From contig CM027378.1 in the NCBI GenBank assembly GCA_015680905.1, forward strand, positions 77,529,501 through 77,593,500: DNA of 64,000 bases. Reading direction: 5' to 3'. Of the stretch, positions 45,241 through 56,398 are shown in pieces. Numbering within the stretch: position 1 is the first letter of the stretch; the number at the start of each line of letters is the position of its first letter. This DNA comes from Coptis chinensis. Its lineage: Eukaryota; Streptophyta; Magnoliopsida; Ranunculales; Ranunculaceae. The notes beneath the pieces were generated by a model. It ran no database searches and was not told the DNA's origin. It worked only from the letters and a program-made list of their open reading frames with translations. Both the position numbers and the translations under genes were made by a program.

Positions 45241-48100
45241 TGAAATGTTGAGTCCACCTCTTAAGGTTACCCTATTAGGTAGAGATGGTGTTCGGTTGCT
45301 AGGGGATATGTTATGACAACCACCCCTAATATTTGCCATGGCGTAACCGGCCTTAGAGGGGAGAAAAAAGATCTACATCGAGGAAGTCTTGGTTCCCAAT
45401 GCTCCTATTTATGATGGACCTCAATTTGGCTGCTTTCGGACCTTAGTCATTTTGTTGAAGGGGGCCTTTGATTTGGCTTGAATCAAGGTTGCGATATGAG
45501 TAATCTATTGTGTGGGATATGCAAACTTCATCTATTTTGGTTTTTGAGTATGTTTTTGTAAGTAATGGTAAGAGCCTTTTGCAAGATGTAAGAATGACAT
45601 AACGAACTTGTGCACTATAGCTTGTTATGATGGTATGATGGTTTATAAGAATGTTTATTGTCCGAATGTTATATTATGAAAGTTTTATGTTTTTGCAGGT
45701 TGAAGAGATAACCCGTTTTAACTCTGCCGGTTACAAAGTAGTGAAAGTCTTTCTTATTTGCCGGTCCCAAGCCCGGATAAAGGAGGAGGGAGAATGGTGA
45801 AACCTTAGAATGAGTGTTCTTTGTCATGGTAAGAATAGGTATGTCTTATTTTGGAGAATCCACTTCCCTTCTCGCGGGCATGACTCATAAATAACCACTT
45901 CTTTTTTGTTTGAATTGCGAATCCCAAATTGGTTCAAAAGTTAGACCGCGGATACAAATGCTCCTGTTTTGATTAATTTCTTTCGTCCCCAGCTAATCTG
46001 TTAGCTCTTATCATGTTTATTTATATTGTTAGGGTCTGCGCTTAGTGATGGAGCTATTGAGCCTGAGAGATTACATAAAGCATATGTCCGTGATTATTCT
46101 GCTCTCATTTACTCGTTCCATCGTCGAACGGTTAAGTGCATTAAATCTTACGTAGTAGGAGATCACCGTGGTTTTACATCGTTCTTACTTGGGAGTTCTG
46201 AGTTAGGGACAATGGTTTGACTGGATTTTTATTGATAGTGTTAGAAACCCCTGTTTTCTTTAGATTGGTAAGTTAATGAACGGTAATTTAAAGCTTACAT
46301 TTGGGAATTCTCTTTCTTCTTAATACTTGAAATACTTATTTTTTGTTATGACTTGGTAATTTACATATTCGATGCATTTCGAGAAGGTGAAAGCGGAGAT
46401 TGCAGAAATTAAGAACAACCCTCGGGGCTTGCTTATGGAGGCGCTTCACTCGCTAGTTATTCGAGCATTGGCTAATCCACTTTTGCCCCCGAATCTGCCT
46501 TGCATACTAAATGGTTCTATCCTCGGAAGGAGGTTGTTGCGATGAGACAAATAAGCTTTATGCTCACTTTTGCACAAGTCATACCTTAGTTGCTATGTAA
46601 ACTCGGTTGACCGTCTTTGAAAATTATAGGAAAACTATACCGCTCCACGCATTGTACTTTTGGGCTTCGTGGGTTGACCATGAGGAGTTTTTTGGCTCTC
46701 GCAGAGCCTCTTCTCGTCGACATGCCTCAAGCGGTTCCTAGGCCCACGGGAGCCACCTTCTGAATATGTTGGAGGTGATTTTCGTTATCCGTCCCGATTC
46801 ACCGTGACGTATTTATATTAATTTTCTTATGAACGTCTCTCATGCTACTTACCGAATTGATCACATTTAGTTTATTTGCTTCCTTCTTAAAGTTTGTCTT
46901 CCTTTTAATGGCGAGTACGATATTGCCCCCTCGCTTTTTGAAGTCCCCGGTGGTCGGCACTCGAGAGAAGGATGCCATGACATCGATCGCAGTCGTGCAT
47001 ATATATAATTTTTTCTAGAAATTTCGTTGCTATGAATGTGTTCCCATTCTATAAATTCTATAAAGTCGGTGATAATTGCTATCACGTGTTTTACTTGCTC
47101 GGATGTATTTCGATGGTTATGGTATCCCCAAAGATCTCAAAATGGTAAATATATATACTTTTTTATATATATATATTTTGAATTGTTTCATTATTTGTTT
47201 TGTTTGGAAGATTTGAGTATTGTTTATGTTTGGAATATAAACAGGGAAAATTTGGATAAATAAAGCTTCTAAAGTTCGATCGGTGGCTTTGAAAGTGGGC
47301 GATAAAGCGTCCGGTGAGTTAGATTCCTTTTACTTGGGCTACTTGGTGTTTTGTTGAAAAAATGTTTTCACTAATTTAAGTTTTATTTTGGTTATAGGGT
47401 ATGTTGCAAGTGATTCTCGATTCGTGAGGAGTTGGTGATGAAGTATAATGAATTGTCGAAAGTGAGGACCGATAAAAATTGTGAGTTCTTCTTCATGTTA
47501 TTTCTTATATCTTTGTCAAATGACTTGTGTTGGTAATTCGATGACATATCGTAAAATGCTAGTTAGTCCGTAAGGGCAATAAAGTTATCTGCATTGGATG
47601 TTTAGTTTGTCATGCCTTTTCGCTTTTACGATATGGTCGTGAAAACACGAGATTTGATTTGATGAAGAAATTTAAGACTAATTCATTTACACGTTATCAA
47701 ACTAAACCATCTACGTTTTTGGGATTCATGCAACCACGGTAATCTCATGGCGCCATTGTCCCTTTAACACGCCACACATCTTTTTTTCAAATAATCTGCC
47801 ACTATTCCAAATTGGAGTAGAAAAGGAAAAGTTGCAATGGAAAAAAAAATATTATTTTTAAACACTATATGTCGAGACTTGCACTTTGTTTGCAACTTAT
47901 GCACATTATGGTATTCGCTAAGAAGTTTCAGTTTTAATATTGTTGGTGGTTTTTTTCTCACCTCTGTGCCCCTCGATTACTTTCTTCCACCAAAATATAT
48001 AGCAAAGATCTGTACCCAATATGGTCACATTATTTTATCACTGTATGATACAATATAGTATGATATGATGAGGACACGTAACTATGCCATTTTAATGATT

Positions 48101-50519
48101 ACTATTTAAGTATTTATTATATATTTATATTAGACCTCCTCTTGTGTAAGATTTGTTTATACTTAATTATGACTAGAATGTGTTTTTTGCAATGGATGTC
48201 TGTGTAATGAAGAAAGGTTAAATTATAGCACAGAAATTTGGTTATCATGAAGTTCCTCAAGATTCTCATAATGAAATTATAATTTATTCTTATATATTGG
48301 TAAAATGGATATCTTTTGTTGTATCACTCTATGGTGAGATTTTTGGGGTCAGGATATGACGTCGCTAAAACTCGATGAGATTCCTGGTTGTTTCTTTAGT
48401 TGTAGTAGCTTAAGAATGTTGAAGTTGTGCTATTTCAAATACTCAAAATATAGGTTATCGTGTCAAATACTCAAATATAGGTTATGAGAGGTTGCTAGAT
48501 TACCCAACCTCAGTTTATTCTTTTGCTCATAGATGTATGTCGAGGCACTGAATATATACTATGGAGCATCTTATTTGTAGATTGGAAGTGTTTTACTATT
48601 TTCTTGTACTAATCTCTATTCATTGTTTTCCCAGTTCTTTTAGACCTTACCAGTTGGAGGTCTCAACGTTCCACTTTAGGCTGGATATATTGATAAAGCC
48701 CGGGGCTAGATGTGATGGAGAACTGTTCTTTCTGACTACAAAACAATATAAGCATGGAGTTACTCACTTTCTCATAACTTGATCTCGTTCTTTTTTGCTT
48801 CCAAGGTATTGCTTGGTTTTTCTCACCTGTTTTATTTTCTTTATCTGCCTTTTCTCGTTAGTTATTTCCAAAAATATAAACTCAATAGTGGTGAAGTATT
48901 TCATATGTACTAGGAATATTTAAGTTTACAATCAAGTCAAGGTTCTCGACATTTTATTGAAAACTTCATATTTTATTTTCATTTCTATTATCCGAAAGTG
49001 TGTTGACTTCTCTCAGATCTTGCACTAGTTTTTATATTGGTCCGATCTAATTACCGTGGATACCATGCTTGTGTATTTCGGCAAGCCCTCACAGATAATA
49101 CAAAGATATTCATCATTTGCATCAACACTAATTATTCCTTCAAATACTAATCACCGTTGGTTATTTGGTGATATTCAATGGTTAAGTCTTTCTTTTGGCT
49201 AGATATGACTTATGAGAAGTTATGTTTGAAGGTAAAAAGTGGTATGTTCTAAATATACAATGAGTCGTTGATATAGGAATCTATTTGCTTTTGTGTCCTT
49301 CTCTCTTGATTTGTTTATAAAGTGGCTTGAGAACTAGGGTGTGTTTGATTGCATGAGGGAATTTGCACCACTGAATCCCACATTTTAGTGCAATTCTCAA
49401 GAGATAGGAATCATATATAGGTAGGTATGGGAAACTTTTGACATCCTCAAGAACGTCTGTGGAGAAGTTGTATGGGAATTCTTATATTAGGAGGGCATGA
49501 AAGACTTTTCTAAGGGAAATGATCCTTTGATTGGTAATCTCCTATTTACTCGTTAGTTTTTCTTTTTCGATCGATAAAGGTCCTGTATGTGAATTGCTAT
49601 TGAATCAGGTTCATTTGTATATCTGATGATATTTGCATAAGTGAGCTAATTCATAATATATTTATGTGGACTTTCAGAAATCTATTTTTGAGTCATGGGT
49701 ACAGGACCCTTTACATGCAAGACATATCACTCGTGCAAGTTCTTTCTTAGCTTGATAGATCATTTTGTTGTCGTTCGGTGTATTGTGTAGGGTATCGATT
49801 TTATGAAAGGAAAAACAAGAAGGCCAAAAGAATTGCTTCCCAATCTGATGAGTCATGCTCACTTCAAGCTCCTCGTTAAGGTAAAAACTTAAACCCCACT
49901 CTCTATTTTCTCAATTTTCAACTCATCAAGTTACTACAAGGTTTTCTTTTTATGCACCGATTTTATGTAATCATTGTTTATGTCGTCGAGATATGGGAGT
50001 AGACAACAAATGGTCTATTTTTTTTGGGGGGGGGAGGGTGGTCAAGTAATTAATATCAAGTATTTAATTAATTGCATGAATTTAATTAGTATGATTGTTT
50101 TTCTGAGTTCATTATTTATTTTGTGATTTTTTTGGAATTAAATGGGCTTTGTGGAGCGGCACTAGGATTTATATTAAGTGAAGCCATTGTCACTAATGCT
50201 TGTTATTGCATTTTGAAGATTTGGAATTGCTTGGAAAATCGTATAGAAATTTGTAACTCTTAGTAAATCTGAATTTGTAACCCTCAAAACTCTTTTGAAG
50301 TTATATATATGATTCAATGAATATAATATGTGTTTTCATGCGTTTAATTGCTTGTGTTTATTTTACTTGTCAAATGGTATGAAAAAGCATTGGTATTTTT
50401 CTTTGCTTCTATATGAAACCAGGAGGTGCAGGTTTAGGGCAAAAAAAAATAAAAATAATTTTTTTTACAATATCAACACATTAGTAACGGTTGTAAACCA
50501 TTGCAAAGCAAAAAATAAA
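48101..50519. other. CACTA-2 interior without recognised genes
   Basis: AT-rich sequence with no coding or RNA feature that I can support. A G-run (GGGGGGGGAGGG) lies at about 50026-50037. The left-hand interior 41900-43100 is similar, apart from CT-rich leader sequence. Confidence 0.45.
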
Positions 50520-50818
50520 TATTAAAGCATCATCAATAATCGTTACAAATCAAACTACGCAACGCTTTTTAACCGTTAGTAATAGTCACTCTGCAACGGT
50601 TAATAACCGTTGGAAAATTTCTTTTGCAACGCTTTTTAACCATTAATAATTGTCACTCTGCAACGGTTAATAACCGTTGGAAAATTTCATTTGCAACGCT
50701 TTTTAACCGTTGCAAATATTTCCAACACTTTACCGACGCCTTATTTACAACGCTTAAAAAACGTTGCGAAAATTATTCGCAACGGTTTTTTGCCGTTGCA
50801 AATATCCTGTTATGGTGT
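50520..50818. repeat. CACTA-2 right subterminal palindromic repeats
   Basis: CTCTGCAACGGTTAATAACC + GTTGGAAAATTTC occurs twice in tandem, with further CAACGCTTTTTAACCGTTGC units. These AACGGTT/AACCGTT palindromes form a dense binding-site-like array, mirrored more weakly near the left end (GCAACACG, AACGTTAAATAAGC). Confidence 0.8.
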
Positions 50819-50820
50819 AG

Positions 50821-50930
50821 TTTGGAAAGGTTGGCAGTGAAATGAAACCTACGCTTAAGATTCTTAACAAATCCACAAAGCTTCCTCCATCTCTCAAGTG
50901 CTTCATCTGACGAGTTTTGGTTGCTTATTC
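50821..50930 (-). pseudogene. autoinhibited Ca2+-ATPase (ACA-type) exon, split by CACTA-2
   Basis: The translation SSDEALERWRKLCGFVKNLK followed by RRFHFTANLSK is the N-terminal calmodulin-binding autoinhibitory segment of plant type-IIB Ca2+-ATPases. The exon resumes on the far side of CACTA-2 (41868-41830) as CYEAQAMRQTN followed by a TAG. In the family the next residues are (R)xEAxAxRxxNQ, so the TAG probably replaces the final Gln codon before the intron. No other ACA exon was found. Confidence 0.82.
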
Positions 50931-51086
50931 CTTATATCTTAGATTGTGAGGCCTTCATAAGCTGATCTCCATTATTCATAGCACAATAACATTCATAGTA
51001 GCACGAAAAGCCAGCCATCCTGCAGAGAGCATGCTATATTAGTTTGTATATATTTATTTTCTTGACTAATATATTTTACCGTGCAG

Positions 51087-51558
51087 AACTAAATGGATAT
51101 CTCCAAAAAACTGAAGGCAAAACAAGCACGCATAGAAAGAATGTTTAAGTTGAGAGCAAAGGGAAACCATACACACAGAAGAAGAATGCATAACACACCA
51201 AGACAAAACTCACCTGCCGGTCTAGCATTTGGTAATTCTTATCACATTCATTTATCTCAACAGCACAAACACAAGCACAAGCACATGAACTAATATATCT
51301 TTATCTCAACAACACAAGCACATGGATACTTTTCTTCATATCCATTATCTTTTCAGTACAATAGCAACATGCAATCATCCCCTGTGATTTCACATTCACA
51401 ATACCAGTACTTTCCTTATGTTCAACATTCAACAGCACAAGCACATGGATTCTTTCCTTCGTATCCATTATCTTTTCAGTACAATAGCAACGTGCAATCA
51501 TCACCTATGATTTCACATTCATAATACCAGTACTTTCCTTATGTTCAACATTCACCAG
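51087..51558 (+). pseudogene. Helitron Rep/helicase, N-terminal exon with Q/Y/S-rich duplication
   Basis: It starts with ATG at 51093 just after a GTGCAG acceptor: MDISKKLKAKQARIERMFKL, the basic start typical of plant Helitron proteins. It then becomes low-complexity (Gln, Tyr, Ser, His, Pro). A ~122-bp unit encoding SSYPLSFQYNSNMQSSP and QYQYFPYVQHS is tandemly duplicated (about 51305-51430 and 51431-51555). A stop after HKHMN near 51291 and another in the second copy break it. It ends at CCAG|GTAAAA. Confidence 0.7.
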
Positions 51559-51663
51559 GTAAAAAATATTCATATTCATATTATATTTACATACGTTTAC
51601 AAGAAGTTTTTTTTTTTTTTTTTTTAAATAGTTAGGGGTTAGGTAGACCCCAACCTGTATTAA

Positions 51664-52928
51664 TTAAAATCTCTCATACATGACCTGTCTTGCATCCTTT
51701 TCGAGGATTATCGAAAGTTTTATATCAAAAGGTGCATAGAAAAATAAAACATGATCATCGTACACTTTTGACAACTTCGACAAGTAGTCTGCGGCTTGGT
51801 TTCCTTCCCTATACACATGCATCACCAACACTCTTTCTAGTTTACCAATTTTTCCCATAATAGCTGCAAGATATTTGCACAATACCATGGAACTTCTTCT
51901 TCTCCTTTGATGGCCTTAACCGCACTGAGTGAATCAGACCCAATCTTTAACTTCCTAGTGCCCAATAATTCTACTCCCGTAAGCCCTGCATCAATTGCTA
52001 GTAGTTCCTGAGTCAGAACTAACTTCTTCGTTGAGCTACCAGAGTATGCTAGCACTGTTTCCCCGACATGGTTTCTTATCAACCCCCTGAATCCGTTATC
52101 ATCCTCAGTGACAGACCCATCAGTGTTCAACATCAGCACATCTTCATCAGGCCGTGACCAAGCAGTCCACTGAGATGCATTTGCTTTAAATTGTACCTCA
52201 ATGCCCAATCTGCTAAAGAGTTTCCTATTTCGGTCAGTGTCAGGAGCTTCTTTGAGTGCGCCTTGCAAGCATAGCTTGATTTCTCTAAAAATCCTCCCAA
52301 ACACAACTTGTATACTCTTTGTTCTATTCTCAAATTTTCTTCTGTTCCTCTCCATCCAAATTGCATAAACAACAACATTAACAAAGACTTTGTAAACCTC
52401 AGTTTCTACACTTGAGTCTTTGCATCTCCTTAAGATCCGATACCATTCAGACGTAGAGTTAATGACCCGATCATTTAACCCTAAGTTTCTCTTTGTCATT
52501 GCACAAAGATGTGCTGAGAATGGGCAGTCAAAATACAAATGCTTAGAGTTCTCCCTACTGGAATTACACAAGGAACATCTCGAGTTATTGATGATCTTCT
52601 TCTGAATTAATCGGTCTTGTGTAGGTAGGTGACCACCAAATAATTCCCAGCTTGTAAGCGAATGTTTGGGCAGTACAAGCTTTGCCCAGACCAGTTTATA
52701 CCACTTAACTTTTGGTCTAATACTCTTAAGAGCATAATAAGCAGATTTGATTATGAATCTACCTGAGCTTGTAGGCTTCCAAATGACCATGTCTTCTTGT
52801 AAATTACTGCAGATTTCAGTATTGAGAATGGATTCCTTCAACTCACATGGGGGGAGATTTTGCACTACCGTATTCCATTTGTTATCGGAGATTAAGTCAC
52901 TTACTCTTGCATTATCTGGCAACGCCAA
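51664..52928 (-). pseudogene. LINE-3 zf-RVT and RNase H
   Basis: The frame at 52928-51837 carries zf-RVT (WAKLVLPKHSLTSWELFGGH, CSLCNSSRENSKHLYFDCPF) and then RNase H with MLNTDGSVT (Asp), TQELLAIDAG (Glu) and KIGSDSLSAV (Asp). A frame change near 51860 leads to RVLVMHVYREGNQAADYLSK with the last Asp. All four catalytic acids are visible. Confidence 0.82.
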
Positions 52929-53069
52929 GAGGTTTGCTTGAGGATGCTTAAGTAAAGGCTGATCAGTGCACCATAAGTCGTGCCATACTAGAGTCTATTC
53001 ACCAGTGCCTATCAATTATTTGACTAGCTTCATAATGTCTTCTCTGTGCTTGGGAATGTTTCTCTAAAC

Positions 53070-54599
53070 CTAAGAGCTATCTTGAGGTGCCTTCATAGTC
53101 CAAAATGGCTTTTCTCTAATCTGATTCTCCCACATCCATTTAACCCATAAAGTGTCTTCATAGCTCACTAATTTAAAAATTAGTCCACAGTAAGCTAATA
53201 TGTTCCATATTCTAGGGTCAACAATCCCTAGACCACCTTGCTCTTTACTTAGTCGCATAGTTGCATTACTAGCGTGATGCATCTTCTTCATCATTTGGGG
53301 CCTTGCCCATATAAATCTGTTGCAGATCTTTGCCACTTTATCAAGTACTTGTTTAGGCAGAATGAAGTTTTTCGCCCAATAAGTATGGAGAGAGGAAAGA
53401 ACTGAGTGGACTAGTTGAACCCTTCCGGCATGTGAGAGTGCTATATTCTTCCAATTTATGATCCTGCAAGTCAGCTTTTCTACCAGTGGAAGGCAATCTT
53501 TCTTGTTAATTCTGGTGGAAGTGAGCGGTAGCCCTAGGTAAGTAATAGGTGGAGTGACCAAAGAAACCCCCAATAAATCAGCGAGCTGTTGTCCTTCATG
53601 TGCTGCCATACTTCCAACGAGAATAGATGTCTTCTCAAAATTTATGTTAAGTCCAGTGCATTCTGAGAATTTATCTAACACTTGCTTCGCTGCAACAATA
53701 AAGTGAATGTCTCCTTTACTGAACATGAGAATGTCGTCCGCAAAGCATAGGTGCGTGATCTTCAATTTCTTGCACTTTGCATGGTACTTAAAGTCATTTG
53801 TATTTGCACTCAAACTCAAGAGTCCTTGGAGAAGCTCCATGACAAGCACAAAGATGTATGGGGACACTGGATCACCTTGCCTAAGTCCTTTCTTGCCTTC
53901 AAAATACCCCTGTGGAGTGCCATTCACTAATATGGAGAAAAAAGGTGAAGTAAAGCACATCTTTAACCATTCAATGAAAACAAGCGGAAATCTGAATCTA
54001 TGTAACATGAGTTCAATGAAATTCTAGCTAATCGAATCATAGGCCTTTTTAATGTCTATTTTAATAGAGCATCTTTTAGCACCCCTAACTCTATTGTATC
54101 CTCTAATTAACTCATGTGCTAGAAGCAGATTATCCTGTATAGATCTACCATGTATGAATGCAGATTGGTTAAGAGATACCAGCTGAGGGATTATGATCTG
54201 GAATCGATTGGTGAGAACTTTTGAGATGCACTTGTAGATTATATTGTAGCATGCTATGGGCCTGAATTGCTCCACCATTGTTGCTGAAGTGATCTTTGGA
54301 ATTAAACATAGGTACGTTGAGTGGACACCTTTGTGTATATGAAAGTGTAGAAAGGCTGAATGTACTGCTCCAAGGAAGTCCTTTTTAACACTGCTCCAGT
54401 TCGTCTTGAAAACTTCTACATTTAATCTATCTGGTCCTGGTGCCTTGTTCTCTTCCGTACTAGTAAGTGCTCGAAATATTTCCTCATCAATGATCTCTTC
54501 CAGTAGCATTTGTGTTTCAGTTGGACTCACCACATTTCTGACAGGTATGGATTCCAAGAATTCAATTGTACATCTTGCTTGTGAAGGAGTACCAATCAA
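53070..54599 (-). pseudogene. LINE-3 reverse transcriptase
   Basis: RT motifs: LCLIPKITSA, FRPIACYNIIYKCISKVLTN, SAFIHGRSIQDNLLLAHEL, KIDIKKAYDSIS, then a single TAG at about 54025 (probably a former Trp codon). After it come GLRQGDPVSPYIFVLVMELL and the intact LCFADDILMF. Only a few lesions are present. The catalytic FADD is unaltered, unlike LINE-2. Confidence 0.85.
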
Positions 54600-54635
54600 G
54601 TTCTTATAGTACTCTATAAAAGCTTCTGCAATTTG

Positions 54636-55817
54636 TTATTGTACGTTCATCACATTTCCAACTGTATCAGTGATTGAGCATATTAACTTCCTGTTCTTCT
54701 TCTCCTTAAGAATGTTATGGAAAAAGGCATTACACCTATCCCCAAATGATAACCAATCAATATTTGTCCTTTGCTTCAAGTCTACTCCTTCCATAAAAAT
54801 GAAATTGCAGAGGGTGTCTCTCGCTATTTTTTCCCTTGCATGAAGTGCAGTGTTTCCTGGCTGAGCTTGGATATGCTTTTGAATAGTCCTGAGATCAATT
54901 CTGGCAGCTTTAGTCTTGTTAAACAAATCAGAGCAATGCACCTTTGCCCAACCTTTCAGCTTGTTCTTCAAAAGTCTGAGTTTTTGAGCTAGAATATAAA
55001 AAGGGCTTCCAAACATAGGGGTTTGCCACGTCTCTTGAAGAACATCTTTGAAATCTCGATGCAACATCCAAAAGTTACAAAACCGAAAAGGAGGTCTTAT
55101 GTTTAGTGGTTCCATGAACGTAACTAGAATAGGGGTATGATCTGAGATATCAAAAGTTTGGAACTCTGCATGTGACGAATGGAAATAGGTACTCCATACA
55201 CAGTTAACCACACACCTATCGATCTTAGAGTATTTTCTATCAGCACTAGTCCCATAACTAGTCCATGTATAGAAGCTTCCAAAAGAAGAGAGGTCATACA
55301 ACCCTGCATTTGTGAGACAATTTGCAAAAGGTGTTGTTTCCCTAGGATGCACTACATCACAACCAATTCTCTCATAAGAGTAGAGAACATTATTGAAGTC
55401 CCCTAGTACACACCATGCATGATTCACACTGTTGCTAATAATGCCAATATCATCCCATAACTTCAGCCTGTCATACCTATTATTACTAGCATATATGACC
55501 GTTAAGAAGAACCATTTTGGTGCAGTAAGAACCTCTACCTTGCAGTGTATTAGCTGGCTCGTCTCCATGAGCTTTGTTAATGAGACTAAGCTAGAATTCC
55601 ATGCTATCCATACTCTTCCACTATCTGCTGACCCATAGTTGTGCACAAATTCCCACTGAGGACAACAAAGTGCACTCAAAAACCTAAAGTTATGTTGTTT
55701 CACTTTAGTTTCTATCAATCCCAAAATACAGAGTTTGAATTCTAGTCTAAGCTTATTTACCTCCCTTGCTTTATTTTGATCATTTATACCTCTTATGTTC
55801 CATACACAAATCTTCAT
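54636..55817 (-). pseudogene. LINE-3 endonuclease
   Basis: A clean 393-residue frame starting MKICVWNIRGINDQNKAREV. The catalytic set is complete: LGLIETKV (Glu), WCVLGDFNNVL (Asp/Asn), FYTWTSYG, KIDRCVVN and ISDHTPIL (Asp-His). It ends at a stop right before the pre-RT linker. Removing that stop and the RT TAG would give a nearly continuous ORF2. Confidence 0.85.
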
Positions 55818-55908
55818 TTCATGATGGTGTTTGTTTCAAGCATTCCCAGACCCTCTTGGTTTACTCTTTTCCTTTTACAAGAAGTTACTTACATCATTAT
55901 GTGTGCAG

Positions 55909-56328
55909 CAATTGGATATACCAATGTCCACCCATCACATCCAATCTCACGATCACTATTCCAGTAGACTCAATATGCAAATCTTCCTCAATATCAATCA
56001 GGTACAATATTGAAAATATGATAATATATTTATGAAATAAAACTTTTAGGATTCTTACTTTTCTCATCTGTACGTCCAGATATTGGCTCTTGCAATACAC
56101 AAAGTTCACAAGAGATTTCGACTATATACACGAATGCCACAACCTTGGCAAGCGATGATCATATGGAAATTGATTATGATACAATCGGTAATAACTTATT
56201 AATGCATTTCTTAGTGTATATCACAAAATCATTTGTTAACACCTTATTAATGCTATAGACAATGACAATTTAGCAGACGAGATGTTTACGGATCAACAGA
56301 ACAATCAAGGCAAAGTTGTCACCAATAG
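55909..56328 (+). pseudogene. Helitron gene, three small exons
   Basis: Exon-like pieces with AG/GT borders: 55909-56001 (QLDIPMSTHHIQSHDHYSS...), 56080-56187 (TQSSQEISTIYTNATTLASD, ending in DYDTIG) and 56260-56328 (NDNLADEMFTDQQNNQGK). They encode a polar, acidic linker between the basic N-terminus and the Rep region. The exon borders are read from the sequence. The joining is inferred. Confidence 0.55.
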
Positions 56329-56398
56329 TAAGTTCTAATTGTATTATTGTTTTGCTAAATTAATTTATATTATTAACATGTGTGCATTTCATTTTTAG

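Larger units (their letters stand above)
43100..48100 (+). pseudogene. decayed CACTA-2 interior, possible exons
   Basis: Several short open, exon-like pieces occur on the plus strand: DGAIEPERLHKAYVRDYSAL (46045-46205) and EIAEIKNNPRGLLMEALHSL (46390-46530). Others around 45690-45790 begin VEEITRFNSAGYKVVKVFL. They are AG/GT-bounded in places and separated by AT-rich stretches, but I cannot place them in a family. They could be the element's own genes or captured exons. Confidence 0.3.
41869..50820. mobile_element. CACTA-2 transposon inserted in the Ca2+-ATPase exon
   Basis: The left end AACTACACCATAATAGGATA + TTTGCAAC pairs with the right end (complement AACTACACCATAACAGGATA + TTTGCAAC), a near-perfect 28-bp inverted terminal repeat. 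A TTT direct repeat flanks it (41866-41868 and 50821-50823). Subterminal regions carry AACGGTTAATAACCGTT-type palindromes. A leader with CT repeats (about 42100-42200) suggests transcription from the left. I could not recognise TNP2 or TNPA in the 8.9-kb interior, which is heavily decayed. Confidence 0.8.
51607..55873 (-). mobile_element. LINE-3: L1/RNase H-type LINE truncated at the start of ORF2
   Basis: A T-run at 51607-51625 is the poly(A) tail on the minus strand. A TTTACAAGAAG(TT) duplication flanks it (51596-51608 and 55874-55886). The body contains only endonuclease, RT, zf-RVT and RNase H. Its 5' end lies about 56 bp before the endonuclease ATG, so ORF1 is lacking entirely. It sits in an intron of the Helitron gene, antisense to it. 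Confidence 0.88.

Noticed and set aside
49320-49560. A MITE suggested by GTGTGTTTGATTGCA and CCTTTGATTGG
   Set aside because: The two motifs are in direct, not inverted, orientation and there is no target duplication.
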